Assembly (NCBI GenBank): GCA_036494675.1
Contig: DASXOA010000533.1
Coordinates: forward strand, 1-64,000
DNA from: Rugosimonospora sp036494675
GTDB lineage: Bacteria; Actinomycetota; Actinomycetes; Mycobacteriales; Micromonosporaceae
DNA length: 64,000 bases
Direction of reading: 5' to 3'
Both the position numbers and the translations under genes were made by a program. Positions 33,951-42,998 of the stretch are shown piece after piece (the first letter of the stretch is position 1; each line of letters starts with the position of its first letter). The notes beneath the pieces are model-generated. The model searched no databases and was not told the origin of the DNA. It saw nothing but the letters and a program-made list of their open reading frames with translations.

Positions 33951-34638
33951 CGGCGGTGTAGCCCACGCCGCGGACGGTACGGATCACGCCGCCGTACTCG
34001 CCGAGCTTCGCCCGTACCTGGGCCACGTGCACGTCCACGGTGCGGGTACCGGCGTGGGCCGCGTACCCCCAGACCGAGGCGAGCAGTTCCTCCCGGCTGT
34101 AGACCCGGCCCGGCCGGCTCATCAGCTGGGCGAGCAGGTCGAACTCGGTCGGCGTGAGGGTGACCGGCTCGCTGCCGGCGCGCACCGAGCGCCGCTCGGG
34201 GTCGAGCAGTACCGGGCCGACCTGGCGGGTACGGGCGCCCTCCGGCGGGCCGCCGGTGCGCCGCAGCACCGCCTTGACGCGGGCGACCAGTTCGCGCGGG
34301 CTGAACGGCTTGGTCAGGTAGTCGTCGGCGCCCAGCTCCAGGCCCAGGATCCGGTCCACCTCATCGTCCCGGGCGGTGAGGAAGATCACCGGTGTCCAGT
34401 CGCCGGACTCGCGCAGCCGCCGGCAGATCTCCGTGCCGTCCATGCCGGGCAGCCGGATGTCCAGCACGCAGGCGACCGGCCGGACCTTGCGGGCGGCGGC
34501 CAGGCCGGCGGCGCCGTCCTGCTCGACCTGGACCCCGAAGCCCTCCCGGGCCAGGTACAGCCGGACCAGGTCGGCGATCGGCCGCTCGTCCTCCACGACG
34601 AGGACCAACCCCTTGCCCGTACCCGTCTGATCGACCAC
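33943..34638 (-). CDS. OmpR-family response regulator
   Basis: 231 residues. Receiver domain with the acidic pair VEDE, phosphoacceptor VLDIRLPG, Thr in FLTARDD and Lys in TKPFSP, then an OmpR-type winged helix (LTPTEFDLLAQLMSRPGRVYSREELLASVWGY, TRTVDVHVAQVRAKLGE, IRTVRGVGYTA). GTG 34638 is the only reasonable start. It is the partner of the downstream histidine kinase. Targets are not visible; the lipoprotein gene beyond the kinase is a candidate. Confidence 0.93.
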   Translation of the reverse strand: MVDQTGTGKGLVLVVEDERPIADLVRLYLAREGFGVQVEQDGAAGLAAARKVRPVACVLDIRLPGMDGTEICRRLRESGDWTPVIFLTARDDEVDRILGLELGADDYLTKPFSPRELVARVKAVLRRTGGPPEGARTRQVGPVLLDPERRSVRAGSEPVTLTPTEFDLLAQLMSRPGRVYSREELLASVWGYAAHAGTRTVDVHVAQVRAKLGEYGGVIRTVRGVGYTADA

Positions 34639-34708
34639 CCGCCCATGATGGCGGATCGAGGATCAGCCCGGCGTACGGATCACGTCAGGGGAAGGTACGG
34701 GCCGCAGG

Positions 34709-35155
34709 TCAGGCGACCGGGGCCAGGGCACCGGTACGGGAGTGGAAGACGTACCCGAAGGTGGCCTCCAGGGCGGACACCGCCTTGGGGTGCCGGGCCT
34801 TGATCCAGAATCGCTCCCGGATGCCGTCGATCGCCGTGGCGGCGAATTCCAGCGAGGAGACCCGGGGATCCGGTGCCCAGGTCACGTACGACAGTTCGTG
34901 GATCGGCGCGTCCAGGTGCAGCCGGATCCGGTGCGCGAGCCGGCCCTCATGGGTCACCACCAGCCGTTGCCGGCTCAGCACCAGCAGGTGCTCGCCGGCG
35001 AGCGGCCGGTCCGGGCGGATGCACCGGCTCACCAGCAGTACCGCGTCGTTGGGTCCGATGCAGCGGCGGAAGACCGGGATGTGCCGGCTGATGGTCGGCA
35101 TGGAAAGGCCGGCGTCGCCGGCGGCAGGCAGGAACGTCCGAGCGAACAGATCCAT
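34709..35155 (-). CDS. Conserved hypothetical protein, possible PH-like fold
   Basis: About 148 residues, no membrane segment or signal peptide. The sequence (MPTISRHIPVFRRCIGPNDAVLLVSRCIRP, LVLSRQRLVVTHEGRLAHRIRLHLDAPIHELSYV) suggests a small beta-barrel such as a bacterial PH domain, but I do not recognise a named family. ATG 35155 lies about 30 bases after a minus-strand TTGACA; an internal ATG at 35101 is a possible later start. It stands alone between the two-component operon and the thiolase. Confidence 0.65.
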   Translation of the reverse strand: MDLFARTFLPAAGDAGLSMPTISRHIPVFRRCIGPNDAVLLVSRCIRPDRPLAGEHLLVLSRQRLVVTHEGRLAHRIRLHLDAPIHELSYVTWAPDPRVSSLEFAATAIDGIRERFWIKARHPKAVSALEATFGYVFHSRTGALAPVA

Positions 35156-35240
35156 GCCTGTTAAACGACACATGTCAACGTGCGGTGCGGTACGGCGGGT
35201 GAATGAAATCTCCCGCAAATACCGGTGGGGCCGGATTCGC

Positions 35241-35307
35241 GTTCCGGGGCGCCTCAGGTTCGGGGTGCCTCAGGTTCCGGGGTGCCTCAGGTTCCGCAGT
35301 GCCTCAG
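35241..35307. repeat. 17-bp tandem repeat reaching the thiolase stop codon
   Basis: Four copies of GTTCCGGGGTGCCTCAG (16 or 17 bases, few mismatches) run from 35241 to 35307. The last copy contains the thiolase stop codon (35304-35306), so the array grew out of, or into, the gene's 3' end. Confidence 0.88.
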
Positions 35308-36470
35308 CGGGACGGCAGCCGTTCGATGATGGTCGCGTTGGCCATGCCGCCGCCCTCGCACATGGTCTGCAATCCGTACCGCAGCCCACGGTCGCGCAAC
35401 TGGGCGAGCAGGGTGGTCATGATCCGGGCGCCGGAGCCGCCGAGCGGATGGCCCAGGGCGATCGCGCCGCCCCGCGGGTTGAGTCGCGCCGGATCCGCCC
35501 CGGTCTCGGCGAGCCACGCCAGCGGCACCGGCGCGAACGCCTCGTTGACCTCGTAGACGTCGATCTCGTCGAGGCCGAGGCCGGAGCGCTCCAGCGCCTT
35601 CGCGGTCGCCGGGATCGGCGCGGTCAACATGATCACCGGATCGGCGGCGGCGAGGACGGCGGTGTGGATCCGGGCCAGCGGGGTCAGCCCGTGTGCCTCG
35701 GCCCAGTCCGACGTGGTGATCGCCAGGGCCGCCGCGCCATCGGAGATCTGGGACGCCGAGCCTGCGGTGACCACGCCGTCCGCGCGGAACGGGGTGGGTA
35801 GCTCGCCCAACTTCTCCAGCGAGGTGTCCCGGCGGATGCCCTCGTCCTGCTTGACGGACTCGACCGGCACGATCTCCTCGTCGAACTCCCCGGCGTCCTG
35901 GGCAGCGGCGGCCTTCTGGTGGCTGGCCAGCGAGTACTCGTCGAGACGGCTCCGCGACAGGCCCCACCGCTGCGCGATCATCTCGGCGCCGACGCCCTGA
36001 CTGAACGGGATGGCGGCGCCGGCCTCGAAGCCCTCGGCGTCCGCGTACCTGGCCCTGACCAGCGGACCGAACGGGCTGCCGGTGCCGGCCGACGAACCCA
36101 TGCCGACCCGGGTCATCGACTCGACCCCGCCGGCCACCACGAGATCGGCCTGGCCGGACAGCACGGTGGCGGCGGCGAAGTGCACGGCCTGCTGGCTCGA
36201 TCCACACTGCCGGTCGACGGTGGTGGCCGGTACCGATTCGGGCCAGCCGGCGGCGAGCACGGCGCTGCGCCCGACGTTCCACGCCTGGTCGCCAACCTGG
36301 GAGACGCAGCCCCAGATCACGTCGTCGACGTCGGCCGGATCGAAGCCGGCCCGGCCAGCCAACGCACGGAGCACGTGACCGGACAGATCGACCGGGTGCA
36401 CCTGCGCCAGCCCGCCCTTGCGCCGCCCGACCGGAGTCCGGACGGCTCCCACGATCACCGCGTCCCGCAT
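35304..36470 (-). CDS. Acetyl-CoA acetyltransferase (thiolase)
   Basis: 388 residues. The nucleophilic Cys lies in VDRQCGSSQQAV near residue 88, the catalytic His in NPRGGAIALGHPLGGSGARI, and the second Cys in CEGGGMANATII, so the active site is complete. It catalyses thiolytic cleavage or condensation of acyl-CoA in beta-oxidation or related routes. ATG 36470 lies 6 bases after GAGGAG. No other beta-oxidation gene is adjacent. Confidence 0.92.
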   Translation of the reverse strand: MRDAVIVGAVRTPVGRRKGGLAQVHPVDLSGHVLRALAGRAGFDPADVDDVIWGCVSQVGDQAWNVGRSAVLAAGWPESVPATTVDRQCGSSQQAVHFAAATVLSGQADLVVAGGVESMTRVGMGSSAGTGSPFGPLVRARYADAEGFEAGAAIPFSQGVGAEMIAQRWGLSRSRLDEYSLASHQKAAAAQDAGEFDEEIVPVESVKQDEGIRRDTSLEKLGELPTPFRADGVVTAGSASQISDGAAALAITTSDWAEAHGLTPLARIHTAVLAAADPVIMLTAPIPATAKALERSGLGLDEIDVYEVNEAFAPVPLAWLAETGADPARLNPRGGAIALGHPLGGSGARIMTTLLAQLRDRGLRYGLQTMCEGGGMANATIIERLPSR

Positions 36471-36617
36471 CTGTTACTCCTCGGTAGCTTCGGCTGCGCC
36501 CGATGCTACCCCCGGCCATCGGTCGCCGGCTCGACCGCGTGCCGGGGCACGGTGACGGCCGACGCCGACGCCGCGCGGGGCCTCACGGTGGGGCCGTCGC
36601 GCCGCTACGGTTGGCCG

Positions 36618-37178
36618 GTGGAGATTCGTGGTGCGGCGATGCCGGACGAGCCCGGACCCGGTGAGGCACGGGCCCGGCGCGGCGATCAGGCACGACGCGA
36701 TCAGGCACGGCAGAGCGATCAGGCACGGCAGAGCGATCAGGCGGGAGAAGGCGGACCGGTGGCGCCGGTCGACTCGGTGACCTACCGGGTGGACGGCCGG
36801 CTTCTCGCGGTCAAGGTGGTCGGCGTAGTGATCTTCGCGTTGGTCGCGCTCGGGTTCCACGCGGATCGGCCCACGGTCGCGTTCGCCGGGCTCGCCGCTC
36901 TGGTCGCCGCCGCCTATGCGCTGCGCGACCTGATCGCGCCGACCCGGCTGTCCGCCGATCGGGAGGGCCTGACCGTGGTCGCCGGTTACGCCGGGCACCA
37001 TCGGCTGTCCTGGGACGAGGTCGAGCGGGTACGGGTCGACGAGCGCCGCCGCCTCGGTACCCGGTCCAACCTGGTGGAGATCGACTGCGGCGAGCGGCTC
37101 TACCTGCTCAGTTCCTACGATCTCAGCGCGCACCCGCAGGACGTCGTCGACGCGCTCGACCGGCTGCGCCCGAGCTGA
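36618..37178 (+). CDS. PH-domain membrane protein (bPH_6 type)
   Basis: About 186 residues. A charged N-terminus with repeats (RQSDQARQSDQA) is followed by two close membrane spans (VVGVVIFALVALGF, TVAFAGLAALVAAAYAL) and a PH domain (RLSADREGLTVVAGYAGHHRLSWDEVERVRVDERRRLG). A similar protein lies beside ppiA and crgA near oriC in mycobacteria (Rv0010c). GTG 36618 has TACGGT 6 bases upstream, so it is probably leaderless; ATG 36639 is an alternative. An 18-bp repeat (AGCGATCAGGCACGGCAG) encodes the charged repeats. Confidence 0.82.
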   Translation: MEIRGAAMPDEPGPGEARARRGDQARRDQARQSDQARQSDQAGEGGPVAPVDSVTYRVDGRLLAVKVVGVVIFALVALGFHADRPTVAFAGLAALVAAAYALRDLIAPTRLSADREGLTVVAGYAGHHRLSWDEVERVRVDERRRLGTRSNLVEIDCGERLYLLSSYDLSAHPQDVVDALDRLRPS

Positions 37179-37241
37179 CCCGGTCCGCTGCGAGGGGTCC
37201 GCACCACCCGTGCCGGAGCCCGTGCCGGGTGTGGCTGCGCC

Positions 37242-38162
37242 TCAGGCCGTGAGCTGACTGGTCTTCCAGAGGGACAGGGCACCCAGCACCACCACGACGG
37301 CGACCAGCGCGCCGGCCTGGATCAGGCTCCGCCGCTTGCGTGGCGCGTACGCCAGCCCGGCCCCGGCGATGGCCCCGGTCACGAATCCGCCCAGGTGCCC
37401 GGCGATGGATATGCCGGGGACGCTGAGGGTGAACACCAGGTTGATCAGGATCACCGGGAGCACCGAGGTGGCGTTGAGCCCGAGCTTGCGCAGCACCAGG
37501 AACAGCGCGGCGAACAGGCCGAACAGCGCCGTGGACGCGCCGGCCGACAGGTCGGCCGGCTGGAACAGGTACGCGGCCACGTCGCCGCCCAGCCCCGCGA
37601 CCAGGTAGAGCGCGAGGAACCGCGCCGGACCGAGGAAGCTCTCCAGCGTCCGGCCCAGGATCCACAACGCGTACATGTTCATGAGCAGGTGCAGGATGCC
37701 GAAGTGCATGAACATCGCGGTGAACAGCCGGTAGTACTGGCCGTCACCGACGCCGTACGGCACCGCCGGCCCGTTCGGGCCGAGCTTGACCTCGCCGACC
37801 ACGCCGAGCTTGTCCAGCAGCGGGGTATCGCCGCCGATCAGCCCGGCGAAGCCCTGGCCGCCCAGCGCGTGGGCGCCGTTCTTCGCGGAGGCCAGTGAGA
37901 TGAGCAACATCACCACGTTGATCAGGATCAGCGTGATGGTCACGTAGCCCCGCCGGCCGGCCACGCCGCCGCCGAACGCCGTCCGGGTCGGCCGCTGGGT
38001 GCGCCGGCCCTCGGCCACGCACTCGGGGCACTGGTGCCCGACGGAGGCCGATCGCATGCAGTCCGGGCAAATCGGACGTTCGCAGCGGGTACACCGGACG
38101 TACGTCTCCCGGCCGGGATGCCGATAACAGACCGGCACACCGGTCGGAAGGACGTTCGTCAT
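37242..38162 (-). CDS. Rhomboid family intramembrane serine protease
   Basis: 306 residues. A cytoplasmic N-terminal zinc-binding region with paired cysteines (CYRHPGRETYVRCTRCERPICPDCMRSASVGHQCPEC) precedes six or seven membrane spans. The catalytic Ser lies in SAGASTALFGL and the His in IAGHLGGFVTG; the HxxxN motif HLLMNMYALW is present. It cleaves unknown membrane substrates. It lies 9 bases downstream of the cyclophilin gene, the same order as near the Streptomyces origin. Confidence 0.92.
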   Translation of the reverse strand: MTNVLPTGVPVCYRHPGRETYVRCTRCERPICPDCMRSASVGHQCPECVAEGRRTQRPTRTAFGGGVAGRRGYVTITLILINVVMLLISLASAKNGAHALGGQGFAGLIGGDTPLLDKLGVVGEVKLGPNGPAVPYGVGDGQYYRLFTAMFMHFGILHLLMNMYALWILGRTLESFLGPARFLALYLVAGLGGDVAAYLFQPADLSAGASTALFGLFAALFLVLRKLGLNATSVLPVILINLVFTLSVPGISIAGHLGGFVTGAIAGAGLAYAPRKRRSLIQAGALVAVVVVLGALSLWKTSQLTA

Positions 38163-38171
38163 GGGACGAGA

Positions 38172-38684
38172 TTAGCGCTCGATTTCCACCCGCTCGATGA
38201 CCACGTCGTTCAGCGGGCGGTCACCGCGCGCGGTCGGGCCGGTCGCGATCGAGTCGACGACCTTCTTGCTGTCGTTGTCGGTGACCTCGCCGAAGATGGT
38301 GTGCTTGCGGTTGAGGTGCGGGGTCGGGCCGACCGTGATGAAGAACTGCGAGCCGTTGGTACCCGGTCCGGCGTTTGCCATCGCGAACAGGTACGGCCGA
38401 TCGAACTGCAGCTCCGGGTGGAACTCGTCGCCGAACTGATACCCGGGGCCACCGCGCCCGGTACCGGTCGGGTCTCCGCCTTGGATCATGAAACCACCGA
38501 TGACCCGGTGGAAGATGGTGCCGTCGTAGTACGGGCCGCTACCCGAGGCACCGGTGCGCGGATCGGTGTACGCCTTGGTCCCCTCGGCGAGTTCGACGAA
38601 GTTGCGCACCGTCTTCGGGGCGTGGTTGTCGAACAGCTCGATCCGGATGGGCCCGGCATTGGTGTGCAGAATCGCGACGCTCAC
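38172..38684 (-). CDS. Peptidyl-prolyl cis-trans isomerase, cyclophilin type
   Basis: About 170 residues, cytoplasmic. It holds the cyclophilin core: FDNHAPKTVRNFVELAEG, GTIFHRVIGGFMIQGGDPTGTGRGGPGY, FAMANAGPGTNGSQFFITVGPTPHLNRKHTIFGEV. GTG 38684 follows GGAG by 8 bases; upstream extension of the frame lacks support. It matches the near-origin PpiA in mycobacteria and streptomycetes. Confidence 0.93.
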   Translation of the reverse strand: MSVAILHTNAGPIRIELFDNHAPKTVRNFVELAEGTKAYTDPRTGASGSGPYYDGTIFHRVIGGFMIQGGDPTGTGRGGPGYQFGDEFHPELQFDRPYLFAMANAGPGTNGSQFFITVGPTPHLNRKHTIFGEVTDNDSKKVVDSIATGPTARGDRPLNDVVIERVEIER

Positions 38685-38826
38685 GCGAATGCTCCTCACT
38701 TCCGTGATCTGATCTGTTGGCAATCCTGCCATCTGTCCGTTCCCCCCGCGCGACGCCCTCGGACAGGGCAGTATGTCGTTTGGGGCACCGCCCTACGGCT
38801 ATCGATGCCTACAGGAGGTGGGGCAC

Positions 38827-39555
38827 GTGTTGAGACGGAGCCAGACCAGACGCCGGACCGGGACCCACGGCGAGATGATGCGCGCCGAGTTGGGTGAGGG
38901 GTTCGATCACCTCCGCCAGGCCGCCACGCACGCGGCGGGCGGCGTCGGGGCGACCGTCGGGCCCCGGCTGAGTTCGGCCATGGACCGGGTCGGACCGGGC
39001 ACCGACCGGGTACGCGATGTCGCGTCGCAGGGTTGGGACACTACGGTGGCGGCGTTGACGCCATTGGTGGACGCGGCCCGCACCGGTGCGACCGAGGCCG
39101 GCCGGCAGACCGCCGCTCGGGCAAGGATGAAGATGACCAGGAAGAAAAGGTCGAGGATGTCCGGCAAACGGACGGGATTACTGGTGGGCCTGCTCGCGGT
39201 CGGCGTCGCCGCCGGCGTCGCGGGTGCGGTGGCGGCGCGCCGTCGCAGCCGGTCCCGCTGGGAGGAGTACGAGTCGGGTGGCTACAGCGTGGCGGGCGAC
39301 CAGGCCCAGGCCGTGCTCGACTCCACGCGCTCGGCGATGGACATGGCCGCCGGCAAGGCGAGCGGCGGCGACCTGGCCGCCGGCGCCTCGGACCAGCCCA
39401 CGGGCTGGGCTGACGGAAAGGATCCGGCGACCCCGGCGCGCCCCGGCCAGGGCGCGGGAGGCTCGGCCGGCCGCGGCGCGGAAGGCTCCGCCGGTCACGG
39501 CGCGGGAGGCTCCGCCGGCAAGGCCACGACGGTCACCAAGAACAGCCACGGCTGA
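38827..39555 (+). CDS. Single-span membrane protein, DUF5324-like
   Basis: About 242 residues. The N-terminal helices (EGFDHLRQAATHAAGGVGATVGPRLSSAMDRVGPGTDRVRDVA) are followed by a basic stretch, one membrane span (TGLLVGLLAVGVAAGVAGAVAA) and a Gly/Ala/Ser-rich C-terminus with three GAGGSAGRGAE-like repeats. The plan recalls DUF5324 proteins, which also lie near crgA in streptomycetes; the match is weak. GTG 38827 is 8 bases after AGGAGG. Function unknown. Confidence 0.7.
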   Translation: MLRRSQTRRRTGTHGEMMRAELGEGFDHLRQAATHAAGGVGATVGPRLSSAMDRVGPGTDRVRDVASQGWDTTVAALTPLVDAARTGATEAGRQTAARARMKMTRKKRSRMSGKRTGLLVGLLAVGVAAGVAGAVAARRRSRSRWEEYESGGYSVAGDQAQAVLDSTRSAMDMAAGKASGGDLAAGASDQPTGWADGKDPATPARPGQGAGGSAGRGAEGSAGHGAGGSAGKATTVTKNSHG

Positions 39556-39623
39556 CACCGCCCGCACCGGGCCGGGGGCACCGCCCCGGGCCCGGTCGGC
39601 GTGGGGTGACCCGGCGATGCCCG

Positions 39624-40754
39624 CTAGAGCCAGTCGCTCTTGCGGAAGAAGCGGTACAGCACGCCCGTGACGATCAGGCAGAGCAGCAGCAGCGCCGGGT
39701 AGCCGTAGCGCCAGTGCCGCTCCGGCATGAAGTCGAAGTTCATCCCTTCGATGCCGGCCGCCGCCGTCCATACGGCCGCGATACCGGCCCACGCGGCGAA
39801 CTTGCGCATGTCGTTGTTCTGCTCCACGCTCACCTGCGCCAGCCGGGCCTGGAGGATCGAGTTGAGCAGTTCGTCGAAGGACTGGACCTGCTCGACGGTA
39901 CGGGTGAGGTGGTCACCGACGTCGCGGAAGTACCGGCGGATCTCCTTGGGTACCTCCGGCATCCGGCCGGCGACGATGGCCTCCAGCGGCCGTTGCAGCG
40001 GGACCACCGCGCGCCGGAACTCGACCAGTTCCCGCTTGAGCTGGTAGATGCGCTGGATCCGGCCCTGTCCCTGGCGGCCGAACACGCTCTCCTCCAGCGC
40101 GTCGATGTCCAGTTCGACGGCGTTGGCACAGTCCACGTACGAGTCGACGACCCGGTCGTAGATGCCGTGCGCCACCGCCCAGGGTCCCTGGCCCAGCAGC
40201 TCAGGCTTGTCCTCCAGGTCGTGCCGTACGGTGCCCAGCGCCGTCGGCGCGCCGTGCCGCACCGTGATCACGAAGTGTTTGCCGATGAACATCATCACCG
40301 AACCGGTCTCCACCACCTCGGAGTACTCGGTCAGCTCGGTGTGCTCGACATAACGTGTGGTACGCAACGCAGCGAAGACCATGTCGCCGTAGCGTTCGAT
40401 CTTCGGGCGCTGGAACGCCTTGATCGCGTCCTCGACCGGCAGCTCGTGCAGGTCGAAGACCGACGCGATGTCGGCGAGCTCCGCCTCCTCCGGCTCGTGC
40501 AGGCCGAGCCAGACGAACGCGTGTTCCCGGTCTTCCCGGCGCCTGGCCGCGGCCAGCGCCTCCGGGTAGTGCCAGTGGCCGGGCTGCCGGACGCCGTCGA
40601 CGTACAGCCCGCAGTCGACGATCGCGCTGCTGTGGTCGTGGTGCAGATGGACGTGCTCGCCGTCCAGATGGTTGCCGCCCAGCATCCGCCGGGTCACGGC
40701 GTTCAGGGCTCGCGACAGCCCTCCGAACTCACGCTGCTCACGCTGCTCCGTCAT
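39624..40754 (-). CDS. corA: CorA-like magnesium/cobalt transporter
   Basis: 376 residues. A cytoplasmic alpha/beta domain and long helix (RIYQLKRELVEFRRAVVPLQRPLEAI) lead to two C-terminal membrane spans (FAAWAGIAAVWTAAAGIEGMNF and YGYPALLLLCLIVTGVLYRFF) with the signature GMNF. An N-terminal His/Asp cluster (HLDGEHVHLHHDHSS) is atypical and may bind metal. ATG 40754 lies 6 bases after GGAGG. Two stem-loops lie between it and the upstream aminotransferase. Confidence 0.92.
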   Translation of the reverse strand: MTEQREQREFGGLSRALNAVTRRMLGGNHLDGEHVHLHHDHSSAIVDCGLYVDGVRQPGHWHYPEALAAARRREDREHAFVWLGLHEPEEAELADIASVFDLHELPVEDAIKAFQRPKIERYGDMVFAALRTTRYVEHTELTEYSEVVETGSVMMFIGKHFVITVRHGAPTALGTVRHDLEDKPELLGQGPWAVAHGIYDRVVDSYVDCANAVELDIDALEESVFGRQGQGRIQRIYQLKRELVEFRRAVVPLQRPLEAIVAGRMPEVPKEIRRYFRDVGDHLTRTVEQVQSFDELLNSILQARLAQVSVEQNNDMRKFAAWAGIAAVWTAAAGIEGMNFDFMPERHWRYGYPALLLLCLIVTGVLYRFFRKSDWL

Positions 40755-40900
40755 CACCAACCTCCAGGGGCTCGGGGCAAAGCTACGCCCAAAGAGGTGG
40801 CACCGGGCGGACCGGCCGCAGGTGGGGGTGGGGGGAGCGGTCGGCCCGCCCGGTGCCGTTGGGGGGCGGGGGGTTATGCCTTGGGGCGGATAGATACGCC

Positions 40901-40946
40901 GGGTGGATTTTGATCCATCCGGTGCTGAAGAGGGAACCTCTCCAGC
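40901..40946 (-). terminator. Two adjacent stem-loops between aminotransferase and corA
   Basis: GGGTGGAT-tttg-ATCCATCC (40901-40920, one G-T pair) and GCTG-a-AGAGG-gaa-CCTCT-c-CAGC (40924-40946) form stable hairpins 47 bases after the aminotransferase stop. They could end its transcript; no U-tract is present. A role in the corA leader cannot be excluded. Confidence 0.45.
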
Positions 40947-40992
40947 AAGTCGACCTTGTGTCAGAAATCCGACAGTAGGCCACGACTCCGAC

Positions 40993-42129
40993 TCAGTTCC
41001 GCTTCCCTACCGCCCGGATCGCGTCGGCCAGCCGGCGCACGCCCTCGTCGATCTGATCAACGGTCACGGCCGAGTACGCCAGCCGGAGCGCATGGTTGCC
41101 GCCCTCGATCAGGAAGTCGCTGCCCTTGACCACGGCCACCCCTCGGGCGGCCGCCTCCGGTACGACCAGGTCCACCTCGACCTCCTCGGGCAGGTCGATC
41201 CACAGGAAGTAACCGCCGTCCGGCTCGGTGAACCGGACACCCGGGATGTGTTCGCGCAGCGAGGCGGCGAGCACCCGCTCGCGCTCACCGAGGGCGTCGC
41301 AGACCGTCCGGATGGACCGGTCGATGTCGCCGGAGGCGCAGAACTGGTACACGATCGCCTCGGACACCTGGCCCGGCGAGATGTACAGGTTGGTCGCCGT
41401 ACGCGCGATCGCGGCGATGGTCTCGGTCGGCCCGATCAGGTAACCGACCCGTACGCCGGGGCACACGGTCTTGGTGAAGCTGGACGCGTGCACCACCACG
41501 CCGCGCTCGCCGGTGCCCCCCACTCCGTCAGCGGTGCTGGTGATGTCCATCGACAGCATCGACGGCAGGGCCTCGCCCCGGAACCGGATGTCGGCGTACG
41601 GGTCGTCCTCGAAGATGGTGAACCCATACTCGTTGGCCAGTTCCAGCAGCGCCCGGCGCTTGTCCAGGGACAGGGTCACGCCGGCCGGGTTCTGGTAGTT
41701 CGGGATGACGTGCGCCAGCTTGGGGCGTACGCCGGACTCCAACAGGGTGCGCAGTTCGTCGACGTTCAGGCCGTCTTCGTCGAGGCTGACCTGGTGAAGT
41801 TCGGCACCGAGGTTGCGCAGGCTGAGCAGCGTCCGGTCGTAGGTCGGCTTCTCCACGACGACGGCATCGCCCGGCTTGACCAGGTGATCGAAGAGGAACG
41901 CGTCGGCCTGCAGCGAGCCGTTCGTGATCAGCACCTGCTCGGGTGCCACGCCGTGCTTGTCGGCGATCCACCTGCGCAGGGGCCCGTAACCGACCGAGGT
42001 CCCGTACGCGGTGATCCCGACCGGATCGGCGTCGAACGCGCGGCCGGCGGCGGCCTTGAGACCCGCGACGTCGATGATGTCGATGGACGGCGCACCGCGG
42101 GCGAACGAGATGAGCTGCTCGGGAGTCAT
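40993..42129 (-). CDS. PLP-dependent aminotransferase, class I/II
   Basis: 378 residues of the fold-type I family. The PLP lysine is in ASSFTKTVCPGVRVGY, the Asp/Tyr segment in FEDDPYADIRF, IPNYQNPAGVTLS precedes it, and the C-terminal Arg in LRLAYSAV binds the carboxylate. It resembles 2-aminoadipate/MocR-type aminotransferases but lacks a GntR DNA-binding domain. The amino-acid substrate is unknown. ATG 42129 begins MTPEQLISFARGAPS, which fits the family. Confidence 0.9.
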   Translation of the reverse strand: MTPEQLISFARGAPSIDIIDVAGLKAAAGRAFDADPVGITAYGTSVGYGPLRRWIADKHGVAPEQVLITNGSLQADAFLFDHLVKPGDAVVVEKPTYDRTLLSLRNLGAELHQVSLDEDGLNVDELRTLLESGVRPKLAHVIPNYQNPAGVTLSLDKRRALLELANEYGFTIFEDDPYADIRFRGEALPSMLSMDITSTADGVGGTGERGVVVHASSFTKTVCPGVRVGYLIGPTETIAAIARTATNLYISPGQVSEAIVYQFCASGDIDRSIRTVCDALGERERVLAASLREHIPGVRFTEPDGGYFLWIDLPEEVEVDLVVPEAAARGVAVVKGSDFLIEGGNHALRLAYSAVTVDQIDEGVRRLADAIRAVGKRN

Positions 42130-42255
42130 GGCCGTATGCTACGGAGGCGTTTGCCCCGGTTCAGCGGCGGGTCATAGTAGCGGGACGGTCGAGGCACCGC
42201 AATGGCACGTCGCCGTAAGGCGGGGGTCGACCGGCAGTGACGAGCCTGGATGGGC

Positions 42256-42654
42256 TCAGGAGACCGTGGCGGCCGCGGTCCGCTGCCGGGACCACACCCG
42301 GAGGATGTCGCGCACCGAGATCACGCCGAGCACCTCGCCGCCGTCCATCACGACCAGGTGGCGGAAGCCGCCCCGGACCATCGCCGCCGCCGCCTCCTCC
42401 AGCGTCCACTCCGGGGTCGCGTAGACCACGTCCCAGGTCAGGTGGTCGGCCACCCGTTCGCCGTCCGGGTCGAGGCCGCGGCCGATCGCGTACAGGACGT
42501 CCCGTTCGGTCATGATGCCGAAGCCCTCGGCATCTGGATCATGGATGACGGCGGAGCCCACCCGGCGGTCGGCCATCTGCCTGGCCACCTGCCTGATGGT
42601 GTGATCCGGCCCGACCATCAGCACGGCCTTGGTCATCGCGTCGCGCACCTGCAC
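42256..42654 (-). CDS. CBS-domain pair protein
   Basis: 132 residues made of two CBS motifs (VRDAMTKAVLMVGPDHTIRQVARQMADRRVGSAVI and DHLTWDVVYATPEWTLEEAAAAMVRGGFRHLVVMDGGEVLGVISVRDIL). Such pairs bind adenosyl nucleotides and act as energy sensors. No partner domain is fused. GTG 42654 follows GAGGGGTG. It stands alone, 126 bases from the aminotransferase start. Confidence 0.88.
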   Translation of the reverse strand: MQVRDAMTKAVLMVGPDHTIRQVARQMADRRVGSAVIHDPDAEGFGIMTERDVLYAIGRGLDPDGERVADHLTWDVVYATPEWTLEEAAAAMVRGGFRHLVVMDGGEVLGVISVRDILRVWSRQRTAAATVS

Positions 42655-42998
42655 CGCGCACCACCCCTCGCAACGGACGTTACGGACATCGTCCGCGTGC
42701 TCGGATAACTTCTCAATACCTGTTTTCGATACGCCCCCCCGATGATCTTCCAGATCACGCCGCGTTCCCCAGCGTCGGTGATCGATTCATGACTGGCGGG
42801 CTCCGGTCCGGGTATCACGACGGATGTGCGCGGATGGCGGCCGGCACAGGGTCGGGGATGGCGACGTACTGCCGCTTTACGTGGAATGTCGGATCGGACC
42901 ACCCCGATCCGTCAGACGCCCGTACCCCGAAATTAATCTCACGTACGCGCGCTATTCTGCGACGGTCCATATCCGCGGCCGGAAGGAGTATGGAAATC
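42655..42998. other. Intergenic region with copy of a dispersed repeat
   Basis: Divergent gap between the CBS gene and the nucleotidyltransferase gene. ATGACTGGCGGGCTCCGG at 42789-42806 matches, with one mismatch, the insertion in the ABC-F gene. The minus strand reads VIPGPEPASHESI, a trace typical of dispersed palindromic repeats. TATTCT at 42953-42958 is a candidate -10 for the rightward operon. GGAAGGAG at 42981-42988 is the ribosome site. Confidence 0.55.

Noticed and set aside
38896..38920. tRNA-like GGTTCGATCACC motif
   Set aside because: It lies inside a coding region with no matching acceptor, D or anticodon arms.
40993..42129. MocR/PdxR-type regulator
   Set aside because: Only the aminotransferase domain is present; no GntR winged-helix domain precedes it.
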